From positions 45,781,403 through 45,845,402 of the forward strand of contig OY735202.1 of assembly GCA_963457665.1 (NCBI GenBank): a DNA stretch of 64,000 bases, read 5' to 3'. The translations under genes were made by a program, and so were the position numbers. Below, in pieces: positions 60,471-64,000 of the stretch (position 1 is the first letter of the stretch; the number at the start of each line of letters is the position of its first letter). The DNA comes from Thysanoteuthis rhombus (Eukaryota; Mollusca; Cephalopoda; Oegopsida; Thysanoteuthidae). The notes under the pieces are model-generated. The model had not been told where the DNA came from. It searched no databases and was given only the letters and a program-made list of their open reading frames with translations.

Positions 60471-63257
60471 TGGTAAACTAAATTAGGTTGACATCTGCAC
60501 TTATTTGACTTACACTTAATCGACATGTTGATGTTGGCGGCCTCTTGATTTTCGTCAGTTTCCAACAAAGTTCACGTCTATAATACAGACTTCTTTCCTG
60601 AGCGTTTCTCTCTTCAGATATTGTCAGCCATTTTCATTTTGCTGTTGATTATGAATAGGATTGATTGGCCAAGACATTGTAAACAACACAAACAACAATG
60701 TTAATGACCTAAAACTATAGACAGTATCTTATTAGTTCAAGTCGAACCTTTTTAGATGATATAGCAAAAAAATAATAAAGGACTCGCACTATACATAAAT
60801 TTTCAACCTCTGACTTTGATATTGTATATCTTTATTGCCGATTGCTGAGGAGTGCAGTAGGCATGAAATGTCAACATTCATGGGCTATGTATTCTTGTAA
60901 CTCATATATATATATATATATATACATATATATATTATTGGAGGCTGTAATGCATTTGGTAAAAATATGTGTTTGAGTGGTTCCTTCACATTCTCTTACA
61001 TTCTCAAAAACATAATTGTTCACAAATCTAAAGCTGTTAATTGTGTAATTAAATGTTATTCTTATCAGTTTCATCTGAAGTTTTATTAAAAATTGGAAGA
61101 ATCAGTTCTAATAAAGGGTGGGTAGGGAATATTCTGATCAGCAAAATTGTTTCCTCCAAGTGGAAGAGTCCATTATTATTGAAATAAAGAAACAGAAAAG
61201 GTCACACTGTTCATTATATAGATAGATGGTATGTCTAAGTACAGCTGTTTGAAATCATTTAGATATAAATTTTTTTACTATATAGAAGAACTAATGAAAT
61301 AGCAAGTATTCACAGAATGGGAATCCACTGTAAGATACAAGGTCTCCAACTTTATAGCAGGTATAATTATGGCTGGTTGAGATTTGTGATTTAATGTAAA
61401 GGAGACAATCTGTTGACAGGAAATCAAAAATTTTAAGTAAAAAAAAATTTAAGGTAGACCCTATGTGCTGTTTCATGATTAGCCTTGAAAATTTGATGAA
61501 AGTAGGGCTGTTAGATATTTTGGGTCTGCTCCAAAAATCTTATCTCCTCCAAGGTTGGTACACCATTCGCATGTTTCCCCCCCCCCCCACAAAGTGACTG
61601 ACAGAAGGAAAACATGAGTATACCCACAGCCATTTAAAACTCTCTCCACCCCCACATTCAACTGAGATTTCTATCTATCCCACCCACTCCCAGAGGAGAC
61701 CTTCAGTGAAATCTGATATTCATACACTAATACAACTTTTCTCCCAGCAGCGCCAGGTGAAGACAGCACTAAGACCACAGCAACAATATTATGTCACTTC
61801 AGTTTAAACACTAGAAAGATCTGATATATCAAGAGGTCTTTTCATTGACCGTCCTTAACCACAACAATGATCAGCTCAAAGCTTTACACTACGGTGTCAT
61901 CCTTATCTTGATCTGTATACTTTTTCAAATAGAAGAGGGTCAGCTGTCCAAATTTTACAGCAAGAACCGCAAACCAGATCTAAGCTGGTTTGTTGTTGTT
62001 GTTGGGTTTTTTTTTGTTTTGTTTGTTTTTTTGTTGTTTTTTTTTTTGAAGCAGGTGCATTTTTCAACAAGACCTAGATATAAAAATTTCTCTAACCCTA
62101 CTTACTTGCACCCTACCTTTTCAGTCTTTTCTAGGTCTCTACATATTTGATTTGACCCCTACAACCTACTTGAAAAGTCATTAGGTTCTCAGAAAATTTG
62201 ATTAAAAACAATAAAAAGGTGAAGAAAAGACACGCCTAAATTAATAGGCAAAATACTTCATATCAGATTTCAGATAGTTTAAGACCTATTACTAGGTAGT
62301 AAAAACAAGAACATGGTGTGAAGAACTGTAGTAGAGGGGTGAAATTCAACAACATCTGTGTCCCATCGAACAACAGACACCCATGATCAAATTGGTCAAA
62401 GTATTATCAATCAAAGACAAACCACCAGGTTGTGGGATAAGAGTTCAAGACTAGTCAGAAGCCATTTCTTTGTTTCAGCTTGGCAATACTTACTTGAATG
62501 GCTGATATTTGACCTTGAAAGTTAATAAAAAGCAACGAGATGAAAAGACTAGGCTAAAATTAATAATGAGGTTACTTGTCTGAATAATTTGTAGATTAAT
62601 AAAAAATATTCAGTTTCAAAACCTGAGTAGTCAAATAAATGTTTGTGTTCAAAATATTTTAGGAAGTATTTTGATTTTGCAAGCATTTCACTATTTTACT
62701 TCCACAATATAAACTTACTGAAATAGCTCTAAGGAAAATGAAATGGAAACTATATATTTAAAGTACTATCAAATTGGTGACTTTTAAGTTATCTTTACTT
62801 ATTTTACTAATAACATAATATGCACCTCTTGAGACTTGTTATTTTTTTTAATTATGACTTCTATTCTCTTCATTTCATGAAAAATGCATACATCTTGCTT
62901 TAATGAGTTTAATCAATTCCAGCTGTATTAGTGAACATTGACAGTCACCACACCACCTCATCCAATAATTAATTAAGAATTCCTCATCAAATGCTTCAAA
63001 CATGAAGTATGCATGAAATAGCTGAGTAAGTAAAATGTTTAGTGTTCCAAGTGTCCCATCTAATAATTACCATCTTTAGTAACATTTTATATAAACCATG
63101 AAAAAGACTTTAAAAACTTTATTTTTACCAGATGTTCATTGTTGAGATTTACCAGGCACAGAGAGAATAATTTCTTCCAAATTGCAACACTTAATTCTGT
63201 TGTTTCAGAAAAAGAAAATAAAAACAATTAAGGGAACAGTTTCTATGAAATATGTAG

Positions 63258-63451
63258 TCTGCCCAGAAAGTATCCAGCCATTTAATATCAACAGAAAAAA
63301 TAGCCTGCTATGGCAATGGCGCCTTAGTAGTTGTCTTCAAAGTACTTTCCTTAGGACCTCACATACTTATCTCAGCATCTCTTCTACTTTACAAAACAAT
63401 CCGCAGAGTCCTCTCTCAGAATCGCCATCAGCTGCCTCTCCTTATATTTGT
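63258..63451 (-). pseudogene. mariner transposase C-terminal remnant
   Basis: A single minus-strand frame (63451 to 63330) reads YKERQLMAILREDSADCFVK, stop, KRC, stop, DKYVRS, stop, GKYFEDN. It fits the mariner ending (C F..WK.RWDK.V.SQGKYFEGD) if two tryptophan codons and one glutamine codon have become stops. Only the last ~40 residues remain, and the frame runs straight toward the tandem repeat at 63502. Confidence 0.7.
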
Positions 63452-63501
63452 CAAAATGAAAGTGTGAAATCTCTTTGGGATAAGCTAGAAGTTGTCAAGG
63501 G

Positions 63502-64000
63502 CTAAATCTGGGGAATGCAATTTTCGTTGAAAAACAAGACACGAGATGAGAAGAACGGGCCAGCTCAGTCATTGTGAATGTGATGGTCATATAGTATACA
63601 AGCTCACTCAATGGCATCTCAGTGCTGAGTAACTCCACAGGAGATTGCCTGTTCATGTGCGTGTAGTAAGATCCCCTCTGCTAAATCTGGGGAATGCGAT
63701 TTTTGTTGAAAAACAGGACACAAGATGAGAAGAACGGGCCAGCTCAGTCATTGTGAATGTGATGGTCACATAGTATACAGGCTCACTCAATGGCATCTCA
63801 GTGCCGAGTAACTCCACAGGAGATTGCCTGTTCATGAGTGTGCAGTAAGATCCCCTCTGCTAAATCTGAGGAATGCGATGTTCGTTGATAACAGGACACG
63901 AGATGAGAAGAACGGGCCAGCTCAGTCATTGTGAATGTGATGGTCACATAGTATACAAGCTCACTCAATGGCATCTCAGTGCCGAGTAACTCCACAGGAG
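63502..64000. repeat. 179-bp tandem repeat (satellite), runs off the window
   Basis: Units start at 63502, 63681 and 63860 (each at ctaaatctgrggaatgc), giving exactly 179 bp twice and a third unit cut by the window end. The units are over 90% identical by eye. 179 is not a multiple of three, so the minus-strand open frames across it are not a conserved repeat protein. Confidence 0.95.

Larger units (their letters stand above)
57116..63257. other. Intergenic region downstream of TMEM183
   Basis: No exon was recognised. Contents are diverged ~130-bp direct repeats at 58747-59040, TA tracts at about 59896-59929 and 60906-60936, a tRNA-like stretch at 60115-60180, a Penelope-like tail at 60380-60470, and two slightly GC-richer patches at about 61.55-61.80 and 61.85-61.99 kb. 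The rest is AT-rich. Confidence 0.65.

Noticed and set aside
63653..63995. Minus-strand open frames over the tandem repeat
   Set aside because: The 179-bp period shifts the frame at each unit, so no continuous repeat protein can be encoded.

Overview
This is animal nuclear DNA: very AT-rich, with spliced genes and introns up to 20.8 kb that are packed with decayed transposons, simple repeats and SINE-like pieces. Two conserved bilaterian protein genes can be assembled exon by exon. The best guess for the source is an invertebrate, probably a lophotrochozoan and perhaps a mollusc. Reasons are the character of the two proteins, the repeat content, and two blocks carrying a GGTTATCTCCCTTGAAA-like motif of the sort common in molluscan repeats. 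That assignment is an inference, not something the sequence proves.

Right to left from 31,010 to beyond base 1, the minus strand carries the 5' part of a liprin-alpha (PPFIA) gene. Four coding exons are visible (30771-31010, 9899-10000, 1484-1648, 1147-1221), all joined in phase 0 with good GT/AG signals. They give the first 194 residues of the N-terminal coiled coil; the rest lies outside the window. From 32,014 to 57,028 the plus strand carries a complete TMEM183 homologue in five coding exons (32014-32071, 48450-48539, 51430-51546, 54839-55040, 56428-57028) with matching phases (1,1,1,2) and a predicted 355-residue product. A second possible first exon lies at 33532-33619.

The two genes are head to head, with 1,003 bp between their start codons. 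That interval and its flanks are much richer in CpG than the rest, carry YY1-like sites, and look like a bidirectional promoter. From memory, TMEM183A and PPFIA4 are also neighbours in human 1q32, so this may be an ancient gene pair.

The non-coding remainder holds: long-inverted-repeat (foldback) elements at 3.2-6.4, 15.8-16.8, 18.1-18.8 and 19.9-20.8 kb; an internally deleted hAT transposase at 11.2-11.8 kb; RTE-like LINE tails at 35.6 and 41.0 kb; a decayed transposon ORF with a FEN1-like HAFT-C-D motif at 41.4-42.6 kb; a GC-rich block with a U2-snRNA-like head at 39.2 kb; an inverted repeat pair at 40.0 and 43.9 kb; a four-copy MITE-like family, two copies of which sit in the last TMEM183 intron; a non-LTR reverse transcriptase remnant at 53.0 kb; tRNA-like SINE heads; hammerhead-like Penelope-type motifs at 35.3 and 60.4 kb; a mariner transposase tail at 63.3 kb; and the start of a 179-bp tandem repeat running off the right end. 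No CRISPR array, rRNA gene or convincing functional tRNA was seen.
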